Shown piece by piece: positions 50,629 through 60,985 of a stretch of 64,000 nucleotides of DNA (positions are counted from its first letter, which is position 1; every line of letters begins with the position of its first letter). Location: the NCBI GenBank assembly GCA_003214815.1, contig QCLE01000006.1:22479-86478 (forward strand), read 5' to 3'. Position numbers and translations under genes: made by a program. The notes under the pieces are model-generated. The model was not told where the DNA came from and searched no databases. It saw only the letters and a program-made list of their open reading frames with translations. This stretch comes from Prochlorococcus sp. AG-412-J13. Its GTDB lineage: Bacteria > Cyanobacteriota > Cyanobacteriia > PCC-6307 > Cyanobiaceae.

Positions 50629-51072
50629 ATGTCTTTTTTTGAACTATTAGAGAACACACCCAAATTCTTTGGATTCTTTGGAATATTTCTTTTTATTTGC
50701 ACCATAGCAGCTTTTATATTTAATTTTGGTTTTAAATTTAGAATAATTGGAGCAACCATATTTTCATTATTACTTTCTTTGAGTAGTTGGGCATTTATAC
50801 AAAGTTACACCGAAAAGGTTGTAATAGAAGGTGCAAAATATGTTCCAATTGTTTATGACAATGGATTCGATTTGATTATTGCTAAAGCAGATAATGACTT
50901 TCCAGAGGAATCTATTGACCCAACTTTAGAACAATTATCGCAAAACTTAAGGAAGGGTAGCAGATCTGGTGCGAATGTAAAAATAAAGATAAGAAAACTC
51001 GAAAAAATTTCAGATGGAGTAAGTAAACCAGTGGTTATAGGAGAAGTTCAGAAAAATGTCAAAATGAATTAG
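50629..51072 (+). CDS. Ycf51/DUF2518-like membrane protein
   Basis: A 147-residue protein with two closely spaced N-terminal membrane helices (FFGIFLFICTIAAFIFNFGF and IIGATIFSLLLSLSSWAFIQS) and a soluble C-terminus. The segment YDNGFDLIIAKADNDFPEESIDPTLEQLS is the family hallmark. Homologs are shared by cyanobacteria and red-lineage plastids (ycf51). The molecular role is not known to me. It starts at ATG, divergent from the TamB-like gene. Confidence 0.85.
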   Translation: MSFFELLENTPKFFGFFGIFLFICTIAAFIFNFGFKFRIIGATIFSLLLSLSSWAFIQSYTEKVVIEGAKYVPIVYDNGFDLIIAKADNDFPEESIDPTLEQLSQNLRKGSRSGANVKIKIRKLEKISDGVSKPVVIGEVQKNVKMN

Positions 51073-51083
51073 TTTGTTAAGCA

Positions 51084-51491
51084 ATGAGAAGCAAAACCTT
51101 TTTAGATTTTTTGCCAACTAATTTTAGACATGAGAAATCTTTTTTTGTTCAAAATAATCTAACTGACTTTGAAAAATTAAGTAATCTTTCGGACCTAGAT
51201 ATAAATGAGATTCAAAGAAAATCTTCACTATGTACATTGAATAATCTCAAGAAAATTAGAGCTATAGCTATTTTTAAAAAAGAAATTGGGATTTCTCCAC
51301 CGCAAGCATATATACTTTTACATTGCGGGATATCTTCTATTAAATCATTATCACTATCTACTCCTTATGAATTAAAAGGCAAAATTGGTAGATTAGAAAG
51401 AACTCTTAGAGTAAAAACTGAGACAGATACAACTTTTACTCTCTTAAAAAAATGGATTAAAAAAGCTAGTCAAATAGACAAATCTATTTGA
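51084..51491 (+). CDS. DUF4332-like protein with helix-hairpin-helix character
   Basis: A 135-residue helical protein. IGISPPQAYILLHCGISSIKSLSLSTPYEL looks like a tandem helix-hairpin-helix element of the DUF4332 group, which often binds DNA non-specifically or mediates protein contacts. KIRAIAIFKKE precedes it and a basic tail follows. It starts at ATG, 11 bases after the Ycf51-like gene, so the two are probably cotranscribed. The family assignment is by eye. Confidence 0.68.
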   Translation: MRSKTFLDFLPTNFRHEKSFFVQNNLTDFEKLSNLSDLDINEIQRKSSLCTLNNLKKIRAIAIFKKEIGISPPQAYILLHCGISSIKSLSLSTPYELKGKIGRLERTLRVKTETDTTFTLLKKWIKKASQIDKSI

Positions 51492-51543
51492 AATCTTGGT
51501 TAAAAAAATTTTTTAATGTAGAATTTAGAAAAAGTTAGTGATA

Positions 51544-51810
51544 ATGAAACCTCTGTTATTTTTGTTATTTTTGTTTTCCAACTCTTTATATCCTGTTTTT
51601 AGTCAATCTAACTTATTGGAAAATGTAAAAAAGAATCCAAACGAAGCTAGGAATTTATGCAATAAATTTAGAGAGTTTAATTCAAAAGGTATTTCAGCTA
51701 GTTCAGATAAAGCTATAGAGTATATATCTAACAAAAAAAAGTTAACTCCCGTTAACGCAGAGATCTTTTCTATTTACGTAATTGGGCTGCACTGTCCAGA
51801 CATTATATAA
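51544..51810 (+). CDS. Small secreted hypothetical protein (88 aa)
   Basis: Has an N-terminal signal peptide (KPLLFLLFLFSNSLYPVFSQ) with likely cleavage after FSQ or before SN. The mature part is about 68 residues with two cysteines (NLCNKF and GLHCPD) that could form one disulfide. I chose ATG 51544 over a GTG two codons earlier. The family is not recognised. It lies just upstream of a hydrolase gene (7 bases), so it may be cotranscribed. Confidence 0.68.
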   Translation: MKPLLFLLFLFSNSLYPVFSQSNLLENVKKNPNEARNLCNKFREFNSKGISASSDKAIEYISNKKKLTPVNAEIFSIYVIGLHCPDII

Positions 51811-51817
51811 AGCCTAA

Positions 51818-53398
51818 ATGTCTGGTTCAAGATGGTTTGACAAGTCTCTATCACTTAGAGATGGAGTAAAACTTATATCAAGAATTTGGTTACCTAATAG
51901 TAATGGGCCATGGCCTACATTGTTAATGAGACAACCTTATGGCAGGGAAATAGCTTCAACTATTACCTATTCTCACCCTGAATGGTGGGCTTCCAAAGGA
52001 TATATGGTAATAATTCAAGATGTTAGAGGTATGGGTTCTTCTGAAGGAGTTTTTAATGGTTTCAAACAAGAAGCTAGCGATACTTCAGAAACACATGAAT
52101 GGGTAAGGTCTCTAAAAGAATCTAATGGAAAACTTGGCTTATATGGTTTTTCATATCAAGGATTTACTCAACTAACTGGTGAATTAAATTCGAAACCGCC
52201 CGATTGTTTATCTCCAGCTATGACTGGGATGAATATTAAGGATCATTGGTGCTCAGATGGAGGAGCATATTGGTGGCATAACAATATTGCATGGGGACTT
52301 CAAATCGCAGCACTAAAAATGAAAAGAGAAAATAATTTGTTTGAGTGGGAAAAGATAAGACTAGCCTTAGAAAATAAAAGTTATTTAAGAGAAGGAATTG
52401 ATATTTTAAAAAAATATGATCCTAATAGCTTTATTTTGGAATGGCTTAAAAATATAAATAATGCTAGCCCCTTTGAAGAATTTAAACCAATTTCAACATG
52501 GATTAAACAACCTATGTTAATTATTGGAGGACTTTGGGATCCACATTTAAAAGGTGCCTTTGATCTTTATAAAAAATCAAAAGAAGCTGGTGGTAGTCCA
52601 GAGATAATTATTGGGAATGCGACACATCTAAATTGGTGGAAAGGATCACAAGAATCTATATTAAAATTTTTTGATAAGCATTTAAAATCAGATGAAATTT
52701 TTAATTCTAGGAATTCAAAGGGCGAGAAAAAAATATGGAATATTTCATTAAATAAATGGGAAGAATTAGATAATAAATTTCACCCTGAATTTATTTTTGG
52801 ACTCAAAAGCAATGGCACAGCAAATGTAGAGGTTGAAGATGGAAGTCTGACCATAAATTCAAAAGGATCAGGATGGTTCACAATTGTTAATGACCCATGG
52901 AGACCTACTCCATCTGAAGGTGGTCATTTAGGACCCAATCCAGGAAAGTTTAATAGAAGTATTATTGATAAACGCCTGGATGTAGGTGTTTTTCAAACCA
53001 ATTCTTTTGAAGAAGATCAATATTTAAAAGGAGTTCCCACATTAGAAATCCTAGTAAAAAGTGATCAGCCCAATTTCGATATCTGCCTTGCTTTATCTCT
53101 AGTTGAAGAAGGTAATGAGAAGGTGAATCAATTTTCAACTGGATTCTTAAGAGTTAAAGACTCCAAAATATATGAAGAATGCATTTATCAAATAACAATG
53201 CAGCCAACAAATATTTGTTTAACTAAAGATAGCAAGCTTCGCTTATCTATATCTGCAGCAGCTTATCCCGCTATTGGAGTTAATCCTGGATTTGGGGAAG
53301 GAAATGTTGGGGCGCCTTCAGCAAATCATAGAATTATTACTCTAAGTTTTAGCCTTAATAAAACATTTATGAAAATGACCCCTTTTTTTAATAAATAA
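51818..53398 (+). CDS. CocE/NonD family hydrolase (S15 X-Pro dipeptidyl-peptidase like)
   Basis: A 526-residue alpha/beta hydrolase. The N-terminal LSLRDGVKLISRIWLPNSNGPWPTLL is the S15 family opening. The nucleophile elbow is GLYGFSYQGFTQL, the acid is likely in GGLWDPHLKGAF, and the His in GNATHLNWW. The C-terminal jelly-roll domain (LEILVKSDQPNFDICLALS) completes the architecture. Substrates are usually esters, amides or antibiotic-like lactams in other bacteria; here unknown. It has an ATG start. Confidence 0.9.
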   Translation: MSGSRWFDKSLSLRDGVKLISRIWLPNSNGPWPTLLMRQPYGREIASTITYSHPEWWASKGYMVIIQDVRGMGSSEGVFNGFKQEASDTSETHEWVRSLKESNGKLGLYGFSYQGFTQLTGELNSKPPDCLSPAMTGMNIKDHWCSDGGAYWWHNNIAWGLQIAALKMKRENNLFEWEKIRLALENKSYLREGIDILKKYDPNSFILEWLKNINNASPFEEFKPISTWIKQPMLIIGGLWDPHLKGAFDLYKKSKEAGGSPEIIIGNATHLNWWKGSQESILKFFDKHLKSDEIFNSRNSKGEKKIWNISLNKWEELDNKFHPEFIFGLKSNGTANVEVEDGSLTINSKGSGWFTIVNDPWRPTPSEGGHLGPNPGKFNRSIIDKRLDVGVFQTNSFEEDQYLKGVPTLEILVKSDQPNFDICLALSLVEEGNEKVNQFSTGFLRVKDSKIYEECIYQITMQPTNICLTKDSKLRLSISAAAYPAIGVNPGFGEGNVGAPSANHRIITLSFSLNKTFMKMTPFFNK

Positions 53399-53450
53399 TT
53401 ATATTTTTGGTTAATCATTTGATATTATTAATCCTTAATATCTACCAGTC

Positions 53451-55715
53451 ATGATCGAGACAATTCAAGCAGACTGGATTAAATCAGAAGCTATCAACCT
53501 AGAAAATTGTTGCAATGATAATCCATTAAACATATTAGGTCCTCATTATTTTGAAGAGCAATGGGTAATTAGGGTATGGATGCCTGAAGCCGACGAAGTT
53601 AAAATAAATTTTAAAAATAATACCTACAAGGCGGATAACATAAACCATAAATGGCTTTTTGAAGCAATCCTGCCTGAAAATCCAAATTCTAATTACGAAA
53701 TAAATATTTCACGAGGAGGGATAACACATACACAACATGACCCTTGGTCATATATAGAGGAGTGGATGGGAGAAGTTGATAGGCATCTTTTTGCAGAAGG
53801 TAATCATCATCATATTTGGAAAAAAATGGGAGCACATCTCATTGAAGAAAATAATCAAAAAGGGGTCATGTTTTGCATTTGGGCTCCAAATGCAAAATCA
53901 ATCTCGATAATTGGAGATATAAATTCTTGGGATGGAAGACATCATCCAATGCAAAAAAGATTAGGGGGAATTTGGGAACTATTCATGCCAACAATGCAAG
54001 AGGGAGATACATATAAATATGAAATAAGAACACAACAAGGTCATATTTATGAGAAAGCTGATCCATATGGTTTCCTTCATGAAATCAGACCTCAAAATGG
54101 TTCAATAGTTTCAAAATTGAAAAACTTTAATTGGAATGATAGTTCTTGGATTTCAAATAGAGATTCTTCTAGTCAAATTAACAAGCCAATTTCAGTTTAT
54201 GAAATGCATTTAGGAAGTTGGCTCCATGAATCAATCGATAATAAATATCTTGAAGACAATGGTGAACCAAGAGAACCAGTGCCTGCAGCCGATTTAAAAC
54301 CTGGAACAAGATTATTAACTTATCCAGAATTAACCGAAAAACTCATCCCTTACGTAAAAGAGAGAGGATTTACTCATATTGAACTAATGCCAATATCTGA
54401 ACATCCTTTCGATGGTTCATGGGGATACCAGGTTACAGGCTGGTATGCACCAACAAGTAGATTTGGCACCCCAAATGAATTTAGAGAGTTTATCAATAAA
54501 TGTCATGAAGAGAGCATAGGCGTAATTCTTGATTGGGTACCTGGTCATTTTCCAAAAGATAAGCATGGTTTAGCATTTTTTGATGGTTGTCATCTTTATG
54601 AACATGGAGATTCACGCATAGGTGAACACAAGGAATGGGGAACCCTAATATTTAATTACAGCAGAAACGAAGTAAGAAATTTCTTAGTAGCCAACCTCGT
54701 TTATTGGTTTGAAGAGTTTCATATTGATGGCATAAGAGTAGATGCTGTAGCTTCAATGCTTTACAGAGATTATCTACGCCCAGACGGAGAATGGATACCC
54801 AATGAAAATGGTGGGAATGAAAATATAGAAGCCGTTAAATTTCTACAACAGGCTAATCATGTACTCTTCCAACATTTCCCAGGTGCACTTTCTATCGCTG
54901 AAGAATCAACAACTTGGCCAATGGTAACCCAACCAACTGACATGGGAGGGTTAGGATTTAATTTAAAATGGAATATGGGATGGATGCACGATATGCTCGA
55001 TTATTTTGAGATAGATCCTTGGTTTAGGCAATTTCATCAAAATAGTGTAACTTTCTCAATAACATATAACTATACAGAGAACTTTATGCTTGCTCTTAGT
55101 CATGATGAGGTTGTCCATGGGAAAAGTCATCTTTTGCATAAAATGCCCGGCGATGACTGGAAGAAATATGCAAATACTCGAGCTTTACTAACTTACATGT
55201 GGACCCACCCTGGCAAAAAAACGATATTTATGGGAATGGAATTTGGACAAAGACAAGAATGGAATGTTTGGGATGATCTGCAATGGGAGTTACTAGAATT
55301 TGAGCCTCATAAAGGTATCAGAAACTTGATTGATGACTTAAACGAACTTTACAAAAATGAACCTGCGTTATGGAAAAATGACTTTGATCCTTATGGATTC
55401 CAATGGATTGATTGTAATGACAAATCCAATTCGGTAATAAGTTTTATGAGAAGAGAAAACGATACTAATGAGTGGCTAGTTGTAATTGCCAACTTTACAC
55501 CTAATACTCATGGTTCATATAAAGTAGGTGTTCCTGTAAAAGGATTCTACAAGGAGATATTTAATTCGGATGGATCTAGATATGGAGGCAGTAATAAAGG
55601 AAATATGGGAGGTAAAGATACTATCAATTACAATATTCATGATTATCAAAATGCTCTAGAACTTGCTTTGCCCCCATTAAGCGTAAGTATCTTCAAACAT
55701 CAATCAAAAAAATAA
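53451..55715 (+). CDS. glgB: 1,4-alpha-glucan branching enzyme
   Basis: A 754-residue GH13 enzyme that makes alpha-1,6 branches in glycogen. A CBM48 N-terminal domain ([20 protein letters not shown]) precedes the TIM barrel. [37 protein letters not shown] (nucleophile Asp431), [10 protein letters not shown] (acid/base Glu484) and [13 protein letters not shown] are all present; the 53-residue spacing between Asp and Glu matches E. coli GlgB. It starts at ATG. It pairs with glgA at 24.8 kb. Confidence 0.97.
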   Translation: MIETIQADWIKSEAINLENCCNDNPLNILGPHYFEEQWVIRVWMPEADEVKINFKNNTYKADNINHKWLFEAILPENPNSNYEINISRGGITHTQHDPWSYIEEWMGEVDRHLFAEGNHHHIWKKMGAHLIEENNQKGVMFCIWAPNAKSISIIGDINSWDGRHHPMQKRLGGIWELFMPTMQEGDTYKYEIRTQQGHIYEKADPYGFLHEIRPQNGSIVSKLKNFNWNDSSWISNRDSSSQINKPISVYEMHLGSWLHESIDNKYLEDNGEPREPVPAADLKPGTRLLTYPELTEKLIPYVKERGFTHIELMPISEHPFDGSWGYQVTGWYAPTSRFGTPNEFREFINKCHEESIGVILDWVPGHFPKDKHGLAFFDGCHLYEHGDSRIGEHKEWGTLIFNYSRNEVRNFLVANLVYWFEEFHIDGIRVDAVASMLYRDYLRPDGEWIPNENGGNENIEAVKFLQQANHVLFQHFPGALSIAEESTTWPMVTQPTDMGGLGFNLKWNMGWMHDMLDYFEIDPWFRQFHQNSVTFSITYNYTENFMLALSHDEVVHGKSHLLHKMPGDDWKKYANTRALLTYMWTHPGKKTIFMGMEFGQRQEWNVWDDLQWELLEFEPHKGIRNLIDDLNELYKNEPALWKNDFDPYGFQWIDCNDKSNSVISFMRRENDTNEWLVVIANFTPNTHGSYKVGVPVKGFYKEIFNSDGSRYGGSNKGNMGGKDTINYNIHDYQNALELALPPLSVSIFKHQSKK

Positions 55716-55807
55716 TAGGGCTTATTTAACTTAGTACTTCATATAAATGTTCATATAACGCTTTTGATATGCTTTGCATTGTAGGATTTTTAAGTTGGAA
55801 TTTTAAA

Positions 55808-55819
55808 TTTTTTTTTTTT
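55808..55819. repeat. 12-base T tract upstream of hemE
   Basis: An uninterrupted run of 12 T residues 19 bases before the hemE ATG. Homopolymers of this length are slippage-prone and may alter promoter spacing or leader length. Confidence 0.8.
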
Positions 55820-55838
55820 AAACATATCGAATTGAAAA

Positions 55839-56879
55839 ATGGGTGAAAATTTACCGCTACTACTTTCTGCCGCATTAGGTAAAAAAGTAAATAGGCCTCC
55901 AGTATGGATGATGAGGCAAGCAGGAAGATATATGAAAATCTACAGAGATTTAAGGGAGCGTTACCCAAGTTTTAGAGAAAGATCTGAAAATCCAGAACTA
56001 TCATATGAAATATCAATGCAGCCTTTTCATGCTTTCAAACCAGATGGTGTGATCCTTTTTTCAGATATTCTCACACCTCTTCCAGGAATGGGTATAAATT
56101 TTGAAATAATAGAAAGTAAAGGACCAATAATTGAAGAACCAATAAGAACTCTTGGCCAGATAGAAAATTTAAAAGAATTAAATCCAAGTGAGAGTTTAAA
56201 CTTTGTTGGGAAAGTTCTTTCTTCTCTAAAAAAAGATGTGAATAATGAAGCAACAGTTTTAGGTTTTGTTGGCGCACCTTGGACTCTTGCTGCATATGTT
56301 GTTGAAGGTAAAAGCAGTAAAAATTATTCTTTAATAAAATCCATGGCTTTTAAAGAACCAGATTTACTTCATAAACTTCTTGATCATTTTGCGAAATCTA
56401 TTGGTGCATATCTTAAATATCAAATAAAATCTGGAGCGCAAGTAGTACAAATTTTTGATTCATGGGCAGGTCAACTAAGCCCACAAGATTACGATATCTT
56501 TGCTGGGCCATATCAAAAAAAAGTTGTTGACATTGTAAAAGAGGATTACCCTGAGACACCAGTAATTCTATACATTTCAGGAAGTGCTGGGGTAATAGAA
56601 AGAATGGCAAAAACTGGCGTAGATATTATTTCATTAGACTGGACAGTAGATATTGAAGAGGCTTGTAAAAGAATCCCTAGTGGGATAGGAATTCAAGGTA
56701 ATGTTGACCCTGGTATTTTATTTGGGAACAAAGAATCAATTAAAGAAAGGATAGATAATACTTTTAATAAAATTAAGGACAGGAAATATATTCTTAATTT
56801 AGGTCATGGGATTTTACCTGGGACTCCAGAAGAAAATGCTCAAACATTTTTTGAACATGGGAAACAACTCACTTACTAG
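55839..56879 (+). CDS. hemE: Uroporphyrinogen decarboxylase
   Basis: A 346-residue enzyme converting uroporphyrinogen III to coproporphyrinogen III for chlorophyll and haem. The N-terminal [13 protein letters not shown] is the substrate-binding signature; [18 protein letters not shown] and [16 protein letters not shown] follow, and the C-terminal [16 protein letters not shown] ends it. The length is normal, the start ATG. An epimerase gene follows closely. Confidence 0.97.
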   Translation: MGENLPLLLSAALGKKVNRPPVWMMRQAGRYMKIYRDLRERYPSFRERSENPELSYEISMQPFHAFKPDGVILFSDILTPLPGMGINFEIIESKGPIIEEPIRTLGQIENLKELNPSESLNFVGKVLSSLKKDVNNEATVLGFVGAPWTLAAYVVEGKSSKNYSLIKSMAFKEPDLLHKLLDHFAKSIGAYLKYQIKSGAQVVQIFDSWAGQLSPQDYDIFAGPYQKKVVDIVKEDYPETPVILYISGSAGVIERMAKTGVDIISLDWTVDIEEACKRIPSGIGIQGNVDPGILFGNKESIKERIDNTFNKIKDRKYILNLGHGILPGTPEENAQTFFEHGKQLTY

Positions 56880-56887
56880 TCAAAATC

Positions 56888-57871
56888 TTGGCATATAAAA
56901 ACTTATTAATAACAGGTGCGAATGGATGTGTTGGCCAATATTTAGTTGATTGGTTTTTAAAAAACACAAAACTCAGGCTTTATCTCATGGTAAGAAATAA
57001 AAGTAAGTTACCAATTTCTATTCAGGAAAATAAAAAAGTCAAGTTAATAGTGTGCGATATAAGGGAATCAAATAGATATAAAAAGGAAATTAGTCAAATT
57101 AATTACCTAATACATACTGCTACAGCTTGGGGAGATCCAAGAAGAGCCTATGAAGTAAATATTAAAGCTTTTGAAGAATTACTTAAAATGCTTGATATTA
57201 AAAAGTTAGAAAAGATTATTTATTTTTCAACAGCTAGCATTCTTGATACTCAAACAGAATTAATGAGGGAATCATTGATCTATGGAACAGAGTACATACA
57301 AACAAAATATGAATGTTTCCAGAGACTTAGAGAAAGCACATTTGCAGAAAAAACATTCGCTATTTTCCCTACCTTGGTTTTCGGAGGAAATCTCGGCAAG
57401 AAAAGTAAATATCCTGTGAGTTATTTAACTAGTGGATTGAAAGAAATTGTGAAATGGCTTTGGATAGCAAGATTTTTAAAACTCGATTCTAAATTTCACT
57501 TTATACACGCAAATGATATAGCTCAAATTTGCGGGTTTCTAATTAAAAATCATAAAGAAGAGCAATACAAAGGCTTTAGAAAATTTGTGCTCGGTCAGAA
57601 ATTTATTTCAATTGATCAGGCAATAATTACACTTCTAAAAAGAAATAATATGAGGAGATATTTTGCGATACCCCTTACAAAAAAACTTCTAAAAATATTA
57701 TTAAGAATTCTTCCCATCCAAACCACCCCGTGGGATAACTTCAGTATCAAAAAATATGACTTTAATCATGTACCCATAACTAATCCTGAGACTTTCAAAC
57801 TTAAAAGTTATGCCAAGTCACTGAATGATATTTTAAGGTTATCTAAGTTACCAAGCTGTAATAACAATTAA
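56888..57871 (+). CDS. NAD-dependent epimerase/dehydratase (extended SDR)
   Basis: A 327-residue Rossmann-fold enzyme. The cofactor motif is LLITGANGCVGQYLVDWF. Catalytic Tyr/Lys appear in TEYIQTKYECFQ (YxxxK), and the substrate loop is FPTLVFGGNLGKK. Distant to 3-beta-HSD and dihydroflavonol reductase groups; the substrate is unknown. The start is TTG at 56888, eight bases after hemE. No ATG precedes the conserved first strand. Confidence 0.8.
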   Translation: MAYKNLLITGANGCVGQYLVDWFLKNTKLRLYLMVRNKSKLPISIQENKKVKLIVCDIRESNRYKKEISQINYLIHTATAWGDPRRAYEVNIKAFEELLKMLDIKKLEKIIYFSTASILDTQTELMRESLIYGTEYIQTKYECFQRLRESTFAEKTFAIFPTLVFGGNLGKKSKYPVSYLTSGLKEIVKWLWIARFLKLDSKFHFIHANDIAQICGFLIKNHKEEQYKGFRKFVLGQKFISIDQAIITLLKRNNMRRYFAIPLTKKLLKILLRILPIQTTPWDNFSIKKYDFNHVPITNPETFKLKSYAKSLNDILRLSKLPSCNNN

Positions 57872-57903
57872 AATTCTCACGGATAGGTTCCCAAAGCCTT
57901 GTA

Positions 57904-57921
57904 ATATATATATATATATAT
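57904..57921. repeat. (AT)9 dinucleotide tract upstream of petE
   Basis: Nine AT units ending 16 bases before the petE ATG. It occupies the spot expected for a promoter -10 box or short leader, so copy-number change could affect expression. Confidence 0.9.
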
Positions 57922-57937
57922 TAAGTCAATTTTAATT

Positions 57938-58288
57938 ATGTTACGTTCAATCTTTGCAGGGTTATTCGCAATAGTTTTAACTCTAGGTCTAGGAATTTCA
58001 TCAGTTTCAGCTAAGACTGTTGAAGTAAAGCTTGGTACGGATGCTGGAATGCTTGCGTTTGAACCAAGCACAGTAACCATTAGTGCTGGTGATAAAGTTA
58101 AATTTGTCAATAATAAACTTGCTCCTCACAATGCTGTTTTTGATGGACATGAGGAATTAAGTCATGCAGACCTAGCTTTTGCTCCAGGAGAGTCTTGGGA
58201 AGAAACATTTGATGCTGCAGGAACATATGATTACTACTGCGAGCCACACAGGGGAGCTGGAATGGTAGGTAAAGTTATTGTTGAATAA
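57938..58288 (+). CDS. petE: Plastocyanin
   Basis: A 116-residue blue-copper protein that carries electrons from cytochrome b6f to photosystem I in the thylakoid lumen. A signal peptide of about 25 residues ends VSA, giving a mature protein that starts KTVEVKLG. The copper ligands are His64 (APHNAVFD), Cys101 and His104 (YYCEPH) and Met109 (GAGM). It has an ATG start. It is preceded by an AT tract and followed by a strong hairpin that lies within the next gene's first codons. Confidence 0.97.
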   Translation: MLRSIFAGLFAIVLTLGLGISSVSAKTVEVKLGTDAGMLAFEPSTVTISAGDKVKFVNNKLAPHNAVFDGHEELSHADLAFAPGESWEETFDAAGTYDYYCEPHRGAGMVGKVIVE

Positions 58289-58353
58289 AGCTTCTAATAA
58301 TTAAGTATTTTTTTTACTCAATACTTATTACAGTTATATTTATACTTTGATTG

Positions 58354-60936
58354 ATGAAAATAGTTCCAAGCGAATTCTCAAATTCCGCTTGGAACTGTTT
58401 TCTTTTTGCCAAAGAAATTTCTTATGAAAATCACCAACAAGACGTAAACTCTGACAATTTATTATTAGCTCTTATAAAAAAAGACAACCTTACAAAAAAG
58501 ATCTTCAAAAAAAATAATTTAAATATCAACAAGTTTGAGAAAGAAATAATGTCTTCATTAAATTCGAAGGCAAAAATGAAAAATAAACAAGATAATTTAT
58601 ATATTGGTGATACTCTTTACAAAATATTTTTAAAAGCGAACAAAATTAAAAATACTCTAGATGATGTAGTGATATCAACAGAACACTTGGTTTACGGTTT
58701 CACCTATGATGATAAGTATGGATTCCAAATTTTAAATAATAAAAGTATTCCAGAATTTCTTGAAGTTGTAAAGAAAATGAAGTCAGATCTCGCAGAAAAA
58801 AATGACTTTGATAGTTCTAATGAGTCTTTAGATAAATATGGTATTGATCTAACCCAATTAGCAAAAGATGGGACCTTAGATCCAGTTATTGGTAGGGATG
58901 AAGAAATTAGAAGAACAATTCAAATATTGAGTAGAAGAACAAAAAATAATCCAGTTCTTATTGGAGAGCCTGGGGTTGGTAAAACAGCCATAGTGGAAGG
59001 GTTAGCTCAAAGAATTATTAATGGCGATGTACCTTCTGCACTACAAAATAGGCAACTAATTTCATTAGATATGGGCTCACTTTTAGCTGGAGCAAAATAT
59101 CGTGGAGAATTTGAAGAAAGAATAAAGAATATCCTTAAGAAAGTCAAGGAATCAGACGGTAAGATCATTCTTTTTATTGATGAAATTCACACAGTAGTTG
59201 GTGCAGGCGCTAGTGGAGGTTCTTTAGATGCAAGCAACTTATTAAAACCAATGCTTGCAAGAGGAGAACTTAGATGTATTGGGGCTACAACTATTAATGA
59301 ACACAAACAAAATATAGAAAAAGATCCTGCTCTAGAAAGAAGATTTCAGAAAATAAAAATTCATGCTCCTTCAATAGACGATACTGTATCAATATTAAGA
59401 GGATTGAGAGAAAGATACGAAGTTCATCACAGTGTGAGAATTTCTGATAATGCTTTAGTTGCAGCTGCCACCCTTAGTGAAAGATATATTAACGATAGAT
59501 TTCTTCCTGACAAAGCAATAGATCTAATCGATGAAGCAGCCTCAAGATTGAATATGGTCATAACTTCCAAACCCGAAGAAATTGATGAAATTGATCGAAA
59601 AGTTCTACAGTTAGAGATGGAAAAATTATCTTTAAAAAGAGAGACAGATGATTTTTCTATAGAAAGATTAAAAAAAACTAATAATGAACTTATATCACTT
59701 AAAGATAGACAGGCAGAATTAGGTGCTAAATGGAAAAAAGAAAAAGATGAAATTGACGAGATTAGCACCATAAAAGAAGAAATTGAATCCATTCAATTAC
59801 AAATAGATAAAGCCAAAAGAAGTTTCGACCTCAACAAAGCCGCAGAATTGGAATTTGGGACTTTAAATTCTTTACAAAAAAAATTAAAAGTAAAAAGTGA
59901 GGCCCTACTAAATTCTCACAAAAAAGGAGAGACGAGTCTATTAAGACAAGAGGTAACTTTTGATGATATTGCAGAAGTTGTCTCAAAGTGGACTTCTATT
60001 CCAGTACAGAACTTAAACCAGTCAGAAAAGGATAAGCTTTTAAGCCTCGAGTCAATCCTTAAAGAAAAAATTATTGGTCAAGATAGTGCGATTAGGTCTG
60101 TTGCAGATTCCATTAAGAGATCAAGGACTGGTCTAAATGATCCAAGCAAACCATTAGCCAGTTTCCTCTTTTTAGGTCCAACTGGTGTTGGGAAAACAGA
60201 ACTGAGTAAGGTAACAGCAAAAGTTATATTCGATTCAAATTCTTCAATTACAAGACTGGATATGTCTGAATTTATGGAAAAACATTCAGTTAGCAAAATT
60301 ATAGGTGCGCCTCCTGGATATTTAGGTTTCGAATCAGGCGGTCAACTAACTGAAGCTGTACGCAAAAATCCTTATTCATTGATACTTCTAGATGAAATAG
60401 AGAAAGCTCACAAAGATATCTTAGATATTCTTTTACAGGTTCTTGATGATGGAATCATTACAGATGGTCAAGGTCGTACAATCAATTTCAAAAATTCAAT
60501 CATTGTTCTCACAAGTAATTTAGGAAGTCAATCAATAAATGATTTATCAGTTAGAAAAGAAGATACAAATGAAATTAAAAAAATTGTAGATTCTGAACTT
60601 AAAAAATTTTTCAAGCCTGAGTTTTTAAATCGACTTGATGAAATAGTTATTTTTAATAATTTAGAATTAAAAGATATAGAAGAAATTACAAAAATCCAGC
60701 TTCAAAAATTAGAAAACAGACTTAACAAAAAAAACTTAAAATTCAAAATTACAGATGAGGCAATTAACCAACTTGTCCAAAATAGTTTCGATAATTCCTA
60801 TGGTGCAAGGCCTATAAAAAGAATTATTCAAAAACATCTGGAGACAAAAATTTCAAACAATATATTAAATAATAATTACCTAAATAAAGACGAGGTTAAT
60901 ATTTATCTTTTTAATGGAGAGATAATTGTTGACTAA
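58354..60936 (+). CDS. clpB: ATP-dependent chaperone ClpB
   Basis: An 860-residue Hsp100 disaggregase. The N domain begins with PSEFSNSAWNCFLFAKEI, which matches the family's usual PxxFxxxAW start. Walker A sequences are at about residue 204 (GEPGVGKTA) and 608 (GPTGVGKTE). Between them sits the long coiled-coil M domain (rich in Lys, Glu, Leu, about residues 395-520), which marks ClpB rather than ClpC/A. I chose ATG 58354 over a TTG just before it. The first 18 codons include a terminator-like hairpin. Confidence 0.95.
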   Translation: MKIVPSEFSNSAWNCFLFAKEISYENHQQDVNSDNLLLALIKKDNLTKKIFKKNNLNINKFEKEIMSSLNSKAKMKNKQDNLYIGDTLYKIFLKANKIKNTLDDVVISTEHLVYGFTYDDKYGFQILNNKSIPEFLEVVKKMKSDLAEKNDFDSSNESLDKYGIDLTQLAKDGTLDPVIGRDEEIRRTIQILSRRTKNNPVLIGEPGVGKTAIVEGLAQRIINGDVPSALQNRQLISLDMGSLLAGAKYRGEFEERIKNILKKVKESDGKIILFIDEIHTVVGAGASGGSLDASNLLKPMLARGELRCIGATTINEHKQNIEKDPALERRFQKIKIHAPSIDDTVSILRGLRERYEVHHSVRISDNALVAAATLSERYINDRFLPDKAIDLIDEAASRLNMVITSKPEEIDEIDRKVLQLEMEKLSLKRETDDFSIERLKKTNNELISLKDRQAELGAKWKKEKDEIDEISTIKEEIESIQLQIDKAKRSFDLNKAAELEFGTLNSLQKKLKVKSEALLNSHKKGETSLLRQEVTFDDIAEVVSKWTSIPVQNLNQSEKDKLLSLESILKEKIIGQDSAIRSVADSIKRSRTGLNDPSKPLASFLFLGPTGVGKTELSKVTAKVIFDSNSSITRLDMSEFMEKHSVSKIIGAPPGYLGFESGGQLTEAVRKNPYSLILLDEIEKAHKDILDILLQVLDDGIITDGQGRTINFKNSIIVLTSNLGSQSINDLSVRKEDTNEIKKIVDSELKKFFKPEFLNRLDEIVIFNNLELKDIEEITKIQLQKLENRLNKKNLKFKITDEAINQLVQNSFDNSYGARPIKRIIQKHLETKISNNILNNNYLNKDEVNIYLFNGEIIVD
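58357..58407 (+). terminator. Terminator-like hairpin overlapping the clpB 5' end
   Basis: Left arm 58362-58376 and right arm 58381-58396 pair over 15 bp with one bulged C and a four-base loop (CTCA). Flanking AAAA and TTTT extend the stem, and TTTTCTTTTT follows. It lies 69 bases after the petE stop and inside clpB codons 2-18. It fits a petE terminator that also acts as a clpB attenuator or leader barrier. Confidence 0.75.
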
Positions 60937-60985
60937 AGATCTAAATTAAAGAATTTTATATGACTCAGAATTTAACAACTTTAAT

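Noticed and set aside
59427..59792. A 121-codon minus-strand frame opposite clpB
   Set aside because: The clpB frame here carries conserved AAA+ and coiled-coil residues; the opposite frame is serine-rich with no motif.
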